DNA of 64,000 bases, from positions 529,247-593,246 of the forward strand of contig NZ_BMJM01000001.1 of NCBI RefSeq assembly GCF_014643455.1, in the 5' to 3' direction. The notes below the pieces were generated by a model. It was not told where the DNA came from. It did no database searches and worked only from the letters and a program-made list of their open reading frames with translations. The position numbers and the translations under genes are program-made. Below, in pieces: positions 42,862-50,207 of this stretch (its first letter is position 1; each line of letters opens with the position of its first letter). This DNA is from Sandarakinorhabdus glacialis (GTDB lineage: Bacteria; Pseudomonadota; Alphaproteobacteria; Sphingomonadales; Sphingomonadaceae).

Positions 42862-43172
42862 TTCTGGGTCTCCATGCGGCGAGGCTCCGGCATCGTGCGG
42901 GCGCGTTCGGCAGCAAGCAGCCGGGCGACGCCGAGGGGGGCGGCACGGGCGATGGCTTCGGCGCGGCTATGGTCGATCATGTCGCGGACCTGGCCGCCGC
43001 TCGCGCCCAGACCGTCGTCGCCGAGTTGTGCGGCGCGGGCGGAGCGGAGCAGGGTTTCGGCGATGAGAGTTTCGAACTTGAGGGCGATTTCGGCGTCGCG
43101 CCTGGCCGCGTCGGGTGCGCGCAGGGGCGGCGGCTTGAGCGGGAAGCCAGTGGGGGCGATGGCGAGTTGCAT
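42858..43172 (-). CDS. flgJ: flagellar rod-binding protein (FlgJ N-terminal type)
   Basis: This 104-residue protein corresponds only to the rod-binding N-terminal half of enterobacterial FlgJ. It starts MQLAIAPTGFPLKPPPLRAP and holds EIALKFETLIAETLLRSARA and VRDMIDHSRAEAIARAAPLG, matching the rod-binding domain. No muramidase domain follows. The peptidoglycan-cutting job is probably done by the separate lytic transglycosylase encoded at 54695-55522. It overlaps flgK by four bases and flgI by one base, so it is in the middle of a tight operon. Confidence 0.88.
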   Translation of the reverse strand: MQLAIAPTGFPLKPPPLRAPDAARRDAEIALKFETLIAETLLRSARAAQLGDDGLGASGGQVRDMIDHSRAEAIARAAPLGVARLLAAERARTMPEPRRMETQK

Positions 43173-44257
43173 CAGATGACGATCAGTTCGGCACGCAGCG
43201 CGCCGGCGGCCTTGAGGGCTTCTAGGATCGCGACCAGATCGCCGGGTGCAGCGCCGAGCGCGTTGACGGCGTTGACGATGTCGCCGAGGCGGGCGCCAGG
43301 GGCAAACATTGCCATGCGGGCGGGGGCCTCCGACGCTTCGACGCGCGATTGCTCGGTGACGACGGTCTGGCCGCGGCCGAAGGCGCCGGGTTGGCTGGCT
43401 TGCTGGTTTTCGGTGACGCGGACGGTCAGATTGCCATGGGCGATCGCTGTGGGGAGGATACGGACTTCGCCGCCGATGACGACGGTGCCGGTGCGGGCGT
43501 TGACGATGACGCGCGCGGCGGGCGGAGACAGCTCGACTTCGAGGCTTTCGATGCGCGCGGCGAGGGCGATGCGCTGCGCGGTGTCGGTGGGGGCGCGGAT
43601 GGTGATGGTGGCGGCATCGATGGCGCTGGCGGGGGTGCCGGGAATGGCGGTGTTGATGGCGTCGGCGACACTGCGCGCGGCGCTGAAATCCTGGTCGGTG
43701 AGATCGAGGGTGAGGTCGGCGCTGCCGGCGAAGGGCGAGGGCACGGCGCGCTCGACGCTGGCGCCGCCGGGGATACGGCCGGAAGAGGGTGTGCCGACGA
43801 CGATGCGCGAGCCGTCGCGGCCCTCGGCGCCGAAGCCGCCGACGGCGAGGTTGCCCTGGGCGAGGGCGTAGAGTTCTCCGTCGGCGCCTTGCATGGCGGC
43901 AAGGAGGAGGGTGCCGCCGCGCAGGGACTTGGCTTGGCCGAGGGCGGAGACAGTGACATCGATGCGCTGGCCGGGCTTGGCGAAGGGGGGGAGTTCGGCG
44001 GTGATCATGACCGCGGCGGCGTTTTTCAGTTGCGGGACGACGCCGGCGGGGATGGTGACGCCGAGTCGCGCGGTGGCGGATTTGAGCGACTGGATGGTGA
44101 ATTCGAGATTCTGGTCGCCGGTGCCGGACAGGCCGACGACGATGCCATAGCCGGTGAGGGCGTTGGCGCGGACGCCGGAGAAACGGGCGATGTCCTTGAT
44201 GCGCTCGGCTTGGGCGGGGGCGGCGAGCAGGAGGAGGGCGAGCAGCGCGCGGTTCAT
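43172..44257 (-). CDS. flgI: flagellar P-ring protein FlgI
   Basis: FlgI forms the periplasmic P ring around the rod. The 361-residue protein begins MNRALLALLLLAAPAQAERI, a Sec signal with cleavage after AQA, then KDIARFSGVRANALTGYGIV and GLSGTGDQN, both strongly conserved. The middle has NAAAVMITAELPPFAKPGQRIDV and the end IVNAVNALGAAPGDLVAILEAL with the closing AAGALRAELIVI. Everything is full length. It lies between flgH (four-base overlap) and the flgJ-like gene (one-base overlap). Confidence 0.96.
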   Translation of the reverse strand: MNRALLALLLLAAPAQAERIKDIARFSGVRANALTGYGIVVGLSGTGDQNLEFTIQSLKSATARLGVTIPAGVVPQLKNAAAVMITAELPPFAKPGQRIDVTVSALGQAKSLRGGTLLLAAMQGADGELYALAQGNLAVGGFGAEGRDGSRIVVGTPSSGRIPGGASVERAVPSPFAGSADLTLDLTDQDFSAARSVADAINTAIPGTPASAIDAATITIRAPTDTAQRIALAARIESLEVELSPPAARVIVNARTGTVVIGGEVRILPTAIAHGNLTVRVTENQQASQPGAFGRGQTVVTEQSRVEASEAPARMAMFAPGARLGDIVNAVNALGAAPGDLVAILEALKAAGALRAELIVI

Positions 44258-44910
44258 AGCGGCACGACCTTGGCAAAGAAGCGCGCGAGCCAGCCCTGGC
44301 GGCTTTGGTCGGCGATCTGGCCGCTGCCCGAATAGCGGATGCGGGCGTCGGCGACGCGGGTGCTGGGGACGCTGTTGTCGGCGCCGATATCGTCGCTGCG
44401 GACGAGGCCGGTGAGTTGGACCTGCTCCTCGCCGCGGTTGAGGGTGAGGCGTTTTTCGCCGGCGATGGCGAGGATCCCGCCGGGCAGGACGCGGGCGACG
44501 GTGACGGTGATGTCGCCCGACAGCTGGTTGTCCTGTGCCGCGCTGCCGCTGCCCTTGAAGTTTTGCGTCGAGCCGCCCGAGGTCAGACCCTCGGGAACCC
44601 AGGAGAAGGGCGGGACCGTGGGCAGGGTGATGCTGGTGGTGCCGTTGCGTGCGGAATCAGCGGTGGCGGACTTGCGCGCCTGGGTTCGCTCGATCAGGCG
44701 GACGGTCAGCAGGTCTCCGACACGGCGGGCGCGGCGATCGCTGGCGAGGCCGGTGTAGCTGGCGGCGCTGTAGAGGCTGCCGGTGAGCGCGGTCGGCGGC
44801 GCGGGAGGGGGCGCCGGGAAAGTGGCGGCGACGCCGGGGACACGGCCGAAGCCCTCGTCGGCGCAGGCAGGAAGCAGCAACAACAAGCCGATAGAGGGGC
44901 GATTAAACAT
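44254..44910 (-). CDS. flgH: flagellar L-ring lipoprotein FlgH
   Basis: FlgH forms the outer-membrane L ring. The 218-residue protein begins with a lipoprotein signal (MFNRPSIGLLLLLPACADEG, lipobox LPAC with Cys16). It contains SLYSAASYTGLASDRRARRVGDLLTV, then RTQARKSATADS, GSGSAAQDNQLSGDITVTVA and the end GEEQVQLTGLVRSDDIGADN, followed by ADARIRYSGSGQIADQSRQGWL, all in family order. The start overlaps flgG by eight bases. Confidence 0.95.
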   Translation of the reverse strand: MFNRPSIGLLLLLPACADEGFGRVPGVAATFPAPPPAPPTALTGSLYSAASYTGLASDRRARRVGDLLTVRLIERTQARKSATADSARNGTTSITLPTVPPFSWVPEGLTSGGSTQNFKGSGSAAQDNQLSGDITVTVARVLPGGILAIAGEKRLTLNRGEEQVQLTGLVRSDDIGADNSVPSTRVADARIRYSGSGQIADQSRQGWLARFFAKVVPL

Positions 44911-45688
44911 TTTGGGTGACGTACCGTGACATTTCGTCGGCGGCGTTTATGACCTTGGCGTTGACCTCGTAAGCGCGCTGGGTCTCGATCATGTCGACGA
45001 GTTCCTGGACGGTCGAGACGTTCGAGCCTTCGAGTGCGCCCTGGCGGAGGTTGCCGGCACCGTCGACGCCGGGGGCGCCGGCCTGGGGTGCGCCGCTGGC
45101 GGCGGTTTCGACGTAGAGGTTGTCGCCCTTGGGTTCGAGGCCGGCGGGGTTGAGGAAGCGGGTGAGCTGGACCTGCCCGGCTTCGACGGGGGCGGCCTGG
45201 CCGGCGAGAACGGCGGAGACGGTGCCGTCGACAGCGATGGTGATCGATTGCGCGCCTTCGGGGATGGCGACGGCCTCGGCGAGACGCAGCCCGGCCGAGG
45301 TCACCATCTCGCCGGTTGCGGACAGTTTGAACGAGCCGTCGCGGGTATAAGCTTGGGTGCCATCGGGCATGACGACGGCGAAAAATCCTGATCCTTCAAT
45401 GGCTAGGTCGAGGGCGTTGTCAGTCTGGGTCATCGAGCCCTGCGCGTGGATGCGTTCGGTGCCGGCGACGCGGACGCCGGTGCCGGTGCCAAGGCCCGTC
45501 GCATATTGGGTGCCGTTCCCCGATGCGGTGCCGGCCTGGCGCGGGTCCTGGTACATCATGGTAACGAAAGCGGCGCGGTCGCGCTTGAAGCCGGTGGTGT
45601 TGACGTTGGCGAGGTTGTTCGAGATCGTCTTCATACGTTGGTCGAGCGCATCGAGGCCGGACCGGGCAATTTGAAGGGCAGTTGTCAT
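44903..45688 (-). CDS. flgG: flagellar distal rod protein FlgG
   Basis: FlgG makes up the distal rod. The 261-residue protein starts MTTALQIARSGLDALDQRMK and has TISNNLANVNTTGFKRDRAA, the rod/hook family signature. The core has DLAIEGSGFFAVVMPDGTQAYTRDGSFK. The closing helix, SNVSTVQELVDMIETQRAYEVNAKVI, is the hallmark C-terminus. It is 12 bp upstream of flgF's end on the same strand and overlaps flgH by eight bases. Confidence 0.96.
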   Translation of the reverse strand: MTTALQIARSGLDALDQRMKTISNNLANVNTTGFKRDRAAFVTMMYQDPRQAGTASGNGTQYATGLGTGTGVRVAGTERIHAQGSMTQTDNALDLAIEGSGFFAVVMPDGTQAYTRDGSFKLSATGEMVTSAGLRLAEAVAIPEGAQSITIAVDGTVSAVLAGQAAPVEAGQVQLTRFLNPAGLEPKGDNLYVETAASGAPQAGAPGVDGAGNLRQGALEGSNVSTVQELVDMIETQRAYEVNAKVINAADEMSRYVTQNV

Positions 45689-45700
45689 TGAGATTGCTCC

Positions 45701-46453
45701 TTATTGGCTGTCGAATGCCATCAGGCGGGCGGTACGTTCGTCGATGTCCTTGGCGACGCCTAGCAGGCGGGCGCTGATCTCGAAGCCGCGCGATTGCTCG
45801 GTCAGTTCGACCAGCGCGCCAGCGGTTTCGACGTTGGAATTTTCGAGGCTGCCGATCGCGAGCCGCGCGGACGGGTCGGCGGGCAGGGGGATGGCGCTGG
45901 TGAACTGATTGTCTGGGCCCTTGTCGAGGCCCTTGAGGGCGGCACCGGCGACGAGCTTGAGTTGGCCGAGCGCGACTATGCCGGCGGCGGTCCTGGTGGT
46001 CAGGGTGCCGTCGGGGGCAACCTGGAGTTCGGAGCCGGGCGGGACTGCGATGGGCGTGCTGGCCTGGTTGAGGACGGGATGGCCGTCGCCGGTTTGCAGG
46101 AGCCCGGTGGGGCCGATGCCGAGGTCGCCGCGGCGGGTATAGGCCTCGGTGCCGGCGATGCGGCCTTCGACGGCGAGCCAGGCGTCGCCTTGCAGGGCGA
46201 TATCGAGCTGGCGGCCGGTGGCCTGGAGTTTGCCGGGCAAATTCGGGGTGGCTAGGCTGGGGGCGCCAGCCTGCGCGCGGCTGCGCGCCGTCGGCGTTTC
46301 AGTTCGGCTTTCAGTGAGATAGCGCCCTTCGGCGGCGATGATTTCGCGGCGGAAGCCGGTGGTGCCGGCGTTGGCGAGATTGTTCGCGGTGACGGACTGG
46401 GCGCGTGCCTGAGCCGAAAGGCCGGTCAGCACGGTGTAGATGACGCGGTCCAT
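45701..46453 (-). CDS. flgF: flagellar proximal rod protein FlgF
   Basis: FlgF is a rod component between FlgE-like and FlgG parts. The 250-residue protein starts MDRVIYTVLTGLSAQARAQS at ATG 46453, then VTANNLANAGTTGFRRE. A WLAVEGRIAGTEAYTRRGDL block and the end NSNVETAGALVELTEQSRGFEISARL match FlgF. A longer frame upstream has no family sequence. Its start is 7 bp after the flgE stop. Confidence 0.94.
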   Translation of the reverse strand: MDRVIYTVLTGLSAQARAQSVTANNLANAGTTGFRREIIAAEGRYLTESRTETPTARSRAQAGAPSLATPNLPGKLQATGRQLDIALQGDAWLAVEGRIAGTEAYTRRGDLGIGPTGLLQTGDGHPVLNQASTPIAVPPGSELQVAPDGTLTTRTAAGIVALGQLKLVAGAALKGLDKGPDNQFTSAIPLPADPSARLAIGSLENSNVETAGALVELTEQSRGFEISARLLGVAKDIDERTARLMAFDSQ

Positions 46454-46460
46454 GCCAGGG

Positions 46461-47753
46461 TCAGCGCAGGTTGATGATGGTCTGGAGCAGTGTCGTGTCG
46501 GTCTCCAGGGCCTTGGCATTGGCCTGGAAATTGCGCTGGGCGGCGATCAGCCCGACGAGCTCGACGGTGAGATCGACGTTGGACCGTTCGAGGCTGCCGG
46601 ACAGGATCGAGCCGATGCCGTTGCGGCCGGCCTCGCCGGTTATGGCCGGGCCGGAGTCTGGCGTGACGACGAAGCTGGCGTCGCCAACCTGCTTCAATCC
46701 CTGGGGATTCGAGAAAATGGCGACGGCGACCTTGCCGAGTGTCTGGATCTCCCCGTTAGTGAAGCTGGCGCGAAGCGTCCCCGAAGCATCGATGGAGACG
46801 CTTTCGAGCTGGCCGCTCGGGAAGCCGTCCTGCTCGATCGCCGCGCGGCTGAATGGGCCCGATTGCTGGGTCGTGGCGATGCCGTGGTCGAGACTGAGGA
46901 TCAGGGGCTGGCCACCGCCGGCAGGGAGCATGCTGTCAAAGACAACGGCGGAGGCGGGGTTGACCAGGTCGCCGCTCGGATCGAATTGCATGGGGATGCC
47001 GGCCGTGCCGCCGATCTCGAGTTCGGCGCCGCCGACTATGACATGGGCCGTCCATTTATGGGTCAGGTCACCGGGTGCGGGGACGCCGGTTTTGACGTAG
47101 TAGATGTTTGCCGAGAGCGGGTTGCCGAGCGAGTCGTAGATGGTGACTGAAGTCGAATTGTTGAAAGTGGCCGGGTCTTCGGCGTTGAAGGCGTAGGGAT
47201 TGGTCGCGGTGTAGATCGGCTTGTCGGGGATGATGACCGCATCGGCCGGCAGGTTGACCGACAGCTTGATGCCGGTGGTCGCCTGGGGGATGCCCGAGGT
47301 CAGCGGGAGCCGGGCCGAGACCGTCGAGGCGAGGTCGTTGGTGAGCAGGCTGCCGTCGGTTGTCGTCGGGAACAGTTGCAGGCGGCGGCCGGCGGTATCG
47401 ACGACGTAGCGGTCGGGGGTCATGCCGAAGCCGCCGTTGCGGGTGAAGCTGATGGCGCCAGCGCCGCCGCTGCCCTTGACGGCGAAAAAGCCCTGGCCGG
47501 ATATGGCAAGGTCCAATGCGCTGTCCGAGCTTTCGATCGGACCCTGTTGGAATTGCTGAGTAATGGCTCGGACTGCGGTACCTGAGCCGACGGTGCGGCT
47601 GGCGTTTTGCAGGGGCGAGTTGGAGATGATGTCGCCGAAGCTGACGCGGCTGCGCTTGAAGCCATTGGTGCCGACATTGGCGACGTTGTTGGCTATGGTG
47701 CCGAGTTCGGTCTGGGCGCCGGTGAGGCCGGTAATCGAGGTGTAGAAGGCCAT
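46461..47753 (-). CDS. flgE: flagellar hook protein FlgE
   Basis: FlgE builds the hook. The 430-residue protein begins MAFYTSITGLTGAQTELGTI, then ANNVANVGTNGFKRSRVSFG. The middle includes DLAISGQGFFAVKGSGG, SNSTSVTIYDSLGNPLSANIYYV-like and GQLESVSIDASGTLRASFTNG sequence, and the end RSNVDLTVELVGLIAAQRNF plus QANAKALETDTTLLQTIINL is typical of the hook and rod proteins. It follows flgD by 3 bp. Confidence 0.95.
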   Translation of the reverse strand: MAFYTSITGLTGAQTELGTIANNVANVGTNGFKRSRVSFGDIISNSPLQNASRTVGSGTAVRAITQQFQQGPIESSDSALDLAISGQGFFAVKGSGGAGAISFTRNGGFGMTPDRYVVDTAGRRLQLFPTTTDGSLLTNDLASTVSARLPLTSGIPQATTGIKLSVNLPADAVIIPDKPIYTATNPYAFNAEDPATFNNSTSVTIYDSLGNPLSANIYYVKTGVPAPGDLTHKWTAHVIVGGAELEIGGTAGIPMQFDPSGDLVNPASAVVFDSMLPAGGGQPLILSLDHGIATTQQSGPFSRAAIEQDGFPSGQLESVSIDASGTLRASFTNGEIQTLGKVAVAIFSNPQGLKQVGDASFVVTPDSGPAITGEAGRNGIGSILSGSLERSNVDLTVELVGLIAAQRNFQANAKALETDTTLLQTIINLR

Positions 47754-47756
47754 TTT

Positions 47757-48029
47757 CTAATCCTTCGCGGGTTTGGAAGCGGCGATGAGCTGGTCGAGTT
47801 TCGCAGCGATATCGGCGAGCGTGTTGTTCGATTCAGCGATGCCGTTGACTGTCGAAAACTGGGCCATCTGAGCGACATACTCGCTGTTATCGACGGGTTT
47901 TGTCGGGTCCTGGTTTTTGAGCTGCGCGGCCATCAGGGCGAGGAAATCGCTTTGGTCGAGGCTGGTTTTGTAGGGCTTCGGCGCTGCGGTCTGCGCGGCG
48001 GGGAGCCCTGTGATGGGGGCCACACTCAT
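47757..48029 (-). CDS. flgD: flagellar hook capping protein FlgD, short form
   Basis: FlgD is the cap under which hook subunits assemble. This copy has only 90 residues: MSVAPITGLPAAQTAAPKPY, then the conserved LDQSDFLALMAAQLKNQDPT and KPVDNSEYVAQMAQFSTVNG motifs, then a short helical tail. The Tudor-like and fibronectin-like domains of enterobacterial FlgD are absent. Short FlgD proteins occur in other alphaproteobacteria, but this one is at the small end. No frameshift is visible: the stop lies 3 bp before flgE. Confidence 0.9.
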   Translation of the reverse strand: MSVAPITGLPAAQTAAPKPYKTSLDQSDFLALMAAQLKNQDPTKPVDNSEYVAQMAQFSTVNGIAESNNTLADIAAKLDQLIAASKPAKD

Positions 48030-48421
48030 CGGCCGAGCCTGAGGGTGTCGAGGGCGAGGGCCTTGGCGGTGCCGAGGACTTCGACGTTGTTGGCATATTG
48101 CCTTGCAGTTTCAACCATTTCGACAAGCTCCTGGTTCGGGTCGACGGCGGCGGTCCAGATGTTGCCATCGGCGTCGGCGAGGGGGTGGCTGGGATCATTG
48201 GTGCGTTCGGGATTGCCGGTGCGTTCGATCGCGGTGACATCGACCGTTGCTGCCTGGCCGCTGTAAGCCGTTGTGAACATAGGCTTGAGCGCGCGAAAGG
48301 CAGTGGCTTCGCTGCCCGAGACGGTGCCGGCGTTGGCAAGGTTCGAGGCGATGGTGTTGAGCCGGACCAGCTGGGCCGCCATGGCGCGGCCGGCGATGTC
48401 GAAAGTCGAGAGGGGCATCAT
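48026..48421 (-). CDS. flgC: flagellar proximal rod protein FlgC
   Basis: FlgC is a proximal rod subunit. The 131-residue protein starts MMPLSTFDIAGRAMAAQLVR, has LNTIASNLANAGTVSGSEAT and the C-terminal helix VDPNQELVEMVETARQYANN with VEVLGTAKALALDTLRLG. The size is normal. Both ends overlap neighbours by four bases (flgB before, flgD after), as is common in this operon. Confidence 0.94.
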   Translation of the reverse strand: MMPLSTFDIAGRAMAAQLVRLNTIASNLANAGTVSGSEATAFRALKPMFTTAYSGQAATVDVTAIERTGNPERTNDPSHPLADADGNIWTAAVDPNQELVEMVETARQYANNVEVLGTAKALALDTLRLGR

Positions 48422-48753
48422 TCGCCGCCTTTCAGCGCGGCCATGATGGTCTGGATACGCCCGGTGAGAAAACTTAGCGATGTCCGGTAGTTGACGGCGT
48501 TCTCTGTAAAGGCGGTCTGTTCGGTGGCGAGTTCGACCGAATTGCCGTCGAGCGAGGTCTGCACCGGGACCCGGTAACGCATTGAATTCGCCGCGCCATC
48601 CAGCGCCGCGCGAAAATCCATGTCGCGGGCCTTGAAACCGGGCGTCGCGGCGTTGACGATGTTCGACGCTATGATATCAATGCGCTGCGACCGAAGCTTC
48701 AGTGCTGCGGCGTGGACGCCGAGTTGGCGGTCGATGAGATCGGGACCTGTCAT
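48418..48753 (-). CDS. flgB: flagellar proximal rod protein FlgB
   Basis: FlgB is the first rod subunit. The 111-residue protein starts MTGPDLIDRQLGVHAAALKL, then RSQRIDIIASNIVNAATPGFKARD, which aligns with E. coli FlgB without an offset, so the ATG at 48753 is very likely right. The C-terminal ENAVNYRTSLSFLTGRIQTI is typical as well. It is the first gene of an 11-gene minus operon (flgBCDEFGHIJK and L). A strong sigma-54 promoter match ends 12 bases before the ATG, which would put the transcript start at, or one base before, the A of the start codon. Confidence 0.94.
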   Translation of the reverse strand: MTGPDLIDRQLGVHAAALKLRSQRIDIIASNIVNAATPGFKARDMDFRAALDGAANSMRYRVPVQTSLDGNSVELATEQTAFTENAVNYRTSLSFLTGRIQTIMAALKGGE

Positions 48754-48764
48754 GGAGCCTGCCT

Positions 48765-48780
48765 AGCAAGCGCCGTGCCA
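48765..48780 (-). promoter_or_regulatory. sigma-54 promoter of the flgB operon
   Basis: The minus strand reads TGGCACGGCGCTTGCT, a full match to the sigma-54 consensus TGGCACG-N4-TTGCW. The -12 C is at 48766, so transcription should start near 48754, directly at the flgB ATG. Confidence 0.8.
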
Positions 48781-48916
48781 AGTCTCGGGAATGGGAGATC
48801 CAGGGGCTTTCGGGGCGCGTGCGAGGGTGTCGGTGAGGCAGTTCGGTGCCGGTTTGCGGCAAGTTCTGGCCGCGAAACGGGATGTGAAAGGCATATCGCA
48901 GGTGTGTCGGGGGAGT

Positions 48917-48932
48917 TGGCGCGTTTTTTGCT
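48917..48932 (+). promoter_or_regulatory. sigma-54 promoter of flgA
   Basis: TGGCGCGTTTTTTGCT matches TGGCACG-N4-TTGCW with one change (A to G at the fifth base) and exact GG-to-GC spacing. The -12 C at 48931 predicts a start near 48943, leaving a 21-base leader that contains the GGAGG of flgA. It is divergent from the flgB promoter 137 bp away; the activator sites should lie between. Confidence 0.7.
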
Positions 48933-48963
48933 TGGGGCTTTGCGTAAACAGGAGGACGGGGCA

Positions 48964-49413
48964 GTGGAGTTTTTGTTGATGGGCGCGGCGGCGTTGATGT
49001 CGCTTGGGGAACTGGAAGCCAAGGTAGAGGAGTTTGCGGGACGGCCGGCCATGGTCGATCCGCGGCTCGTGCTGCCCGGTTGCGCAGGCCCCGAGCTCGC
49101 CTGGAGCGGCGGCGGCACGAGTGTCCGGGTGCGGTGCCCGTCGCCGCCATGGGCGGTCTATGTGGCGGTGCCGGTCGTTGCCGAGGCAGCCGTCGATGGC
49201 AGCCTGCCGGCGATTCGGCGCGGCGAGCGCGTCGTGGTCGAAGCCGAGGGAGAAGGCTTTGTGGTCGCCATCGAAGCTGTTGCCGAGGCGGATTCGCGCG
49301 GCGCGCGGGTGCCGTTGAAGGCGGTACCGGGCGGGCGCCGGATGCTCGGGGTGGTCGGCGCCGATGGGCGGGTGCGAATTCATGGTTTAAATGCCATGGT
49401 CAACAGCCGTTAA
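48964..49413 (+). CDS. flgA: flagellar P-ring assembly chaperone FlgA (short form)
   Basis: FlgA helps FlgI assemble into the P ring in the periplasm. The 149-residue protein starts with GTG 48964, eight bases after GGAGG (MEFLLMGAAALMSLGELEAK, a short signal-like block). The C-terminal SAF-like half is clear: VPVVAEAAVDGSLPAIRRGE, then EAVAEADSRGARVPLKAVPGGRRMLGVVGADGRVRI, ending with the usual RIHGLNAMV. It is at the head of a plus-strand unit flgA-flgM-flgN and divergent from flgB. Confidence 0.85.
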   Translation: MEFLLMGAAALMSLGELEAKVEEFAGRPAMVDPRLVLPGCAGPELAWSGGGTSVRVRCPSPPWAVYVAVPVVAEAAVDGSLPAIRRGERVVVEAEGEGFVVAIEAVAEADSRGARVPLKAVPGGRRMLGVVGADGRVRIHGLNAMVNSR

Positions 49414-49471
49414 TCGCAATGTTGACGCTGCGCCGGCCGTTGTCCGGGGCATGATGAACGAGGAGAACGAC

Positions 49472-49804
49472 GTGATCGATTCTGTGGGCAGGAGTGGGTT
49501 GCCGAGGCCGATAGCGGCCGCCGGCGGCGCCGGGTCGCGGCGGGTCGAGGCCGAGCTGGCGCCGGTGGCGGTGGCGGGCGGTGCGGGAACGCGCGGCGTC
49601 GGGACCCCCGTTGGGCAGGCAGCCGGGCAGGCGGTCGGGCAGGCGCTGGGGCGGATCGTCAAGGATCTGGCCGCATCGCCGCCGGTCGACATGGCGCGGG
49701 TCGATGCGTTGCGCAATGCGATTGCGACCGGCGCCTACAAGCCCGACCCAGATGCGATCGCCGGCAAGATGATGGCGCTCGAGACGCTGCCCAGGAAGGC
49801 GTGA
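49472..49804 (+). CDS. flgM: anti-sigma-28 factor FlgM
   Basis: FlgM holds FliA (sigma-28) inactive until the hook is complete and FlgM is exported. From the GTG at 49472 the protein is 110 residues and starts MIDSVGRSGLPRPIAAAGGA. The AGGAG at 49461-49465 is at ideal distance from this GTG; ATG 49451 would add seven residues. The C-terminal sigma-binding part is clear: SPPVDMARVDALRNAIATGAY then KPDPDAIAGKMMALE. The central Gly/Ala-rich stretch is unstructured, as in other FlgM proteins. Its target fliA is in this window at 57636. Confidence 0.88.
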   Translation: MIDSVGRSGLPRPIAAAGGAGSRRVEAELAPVAVAGGAGTRGVGTPVGQAAGQAVGQALGRIVKDLAASPPVDMARVDALRNAIATGAYKPDPDAIAGKMMALETLPRKA

Positions 49805-49806
49805 CG

Positions 49807-50124
49807 ATGGCGGGTGCGAGCAGCTTCGTTCGCCTCGTCGAGGCGATTCGCGGCGAGCTGGCGGCGCTGGAAGCCGAGGATGCGATGTTGATCGAGGCGG
49901 CGACGGCGGCGAAGCTGGCGGCGTTGCAGGCGGTGCAGGCGGATATCGACGGCGGGATGCCGGCCGATCGCGGGTTGCTGGGTGAAGCGCGGGCGCTCAA
50001 TGCCGAGGCGGCGCTGCGGGCGCGCGCCAAGATCATCACCACGGAGAAAAGGCTGGCGGCGGTTTCGGTGCTGGCGGGGCGGCCGGCGGCGCTGGTTTAT
50101 GGGCGGGACGGGCGCTGGGCCTGA
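49807..50124 (+). CDS. flgN: FlgN-like flagellar export chaperone
   Basis: The 105-residue, nearly all-helical protein starts MAGASSFVRLVEAIRGELAA with ATG 49807, seven bases after AGGAAGG (a GTG at 49801 overlaps the flgM stop). The pattern of a first amphipathic helix, EAEDAMLIEAATAAKLAALQ, a second helix with EARALNAEAALRARAKI and a short end fits FlgN, the chaperone of FlgK and FlgL. Sequence conservation in this family is low, so the call rests mostly on its place directly after flgM. Confidence 0.7.
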   Translation: MAGASSFVRLVEAIRGELAALEAEDAMLIEAATAAKLAALQAVQADIDGGMPADRGLLGEARALNAEAALRARAKIITTEKRLAAVSVLAGRPAALVYGRDGRWA

Positions 50125-50166
50125 AGGGTCAGGTTTTTTCGGGCCAGGATAGGGCCGACGGCGCAG

Positions 50167-50195
50167 TGGATGCTGAAACGAGTTCAGAATGACGA
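50167..50195. repeat. short palindromic repeat, family C
   Basis: TGGATGCTGAAACGAGTTCAGAATGACGA, the second copy of the unit seen at 6089, here between flgN and the convergent TolC-like gene. Confidence 0.7.
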
Positions 50196-50207
50196 GTGTT
50201 TTTTTAT

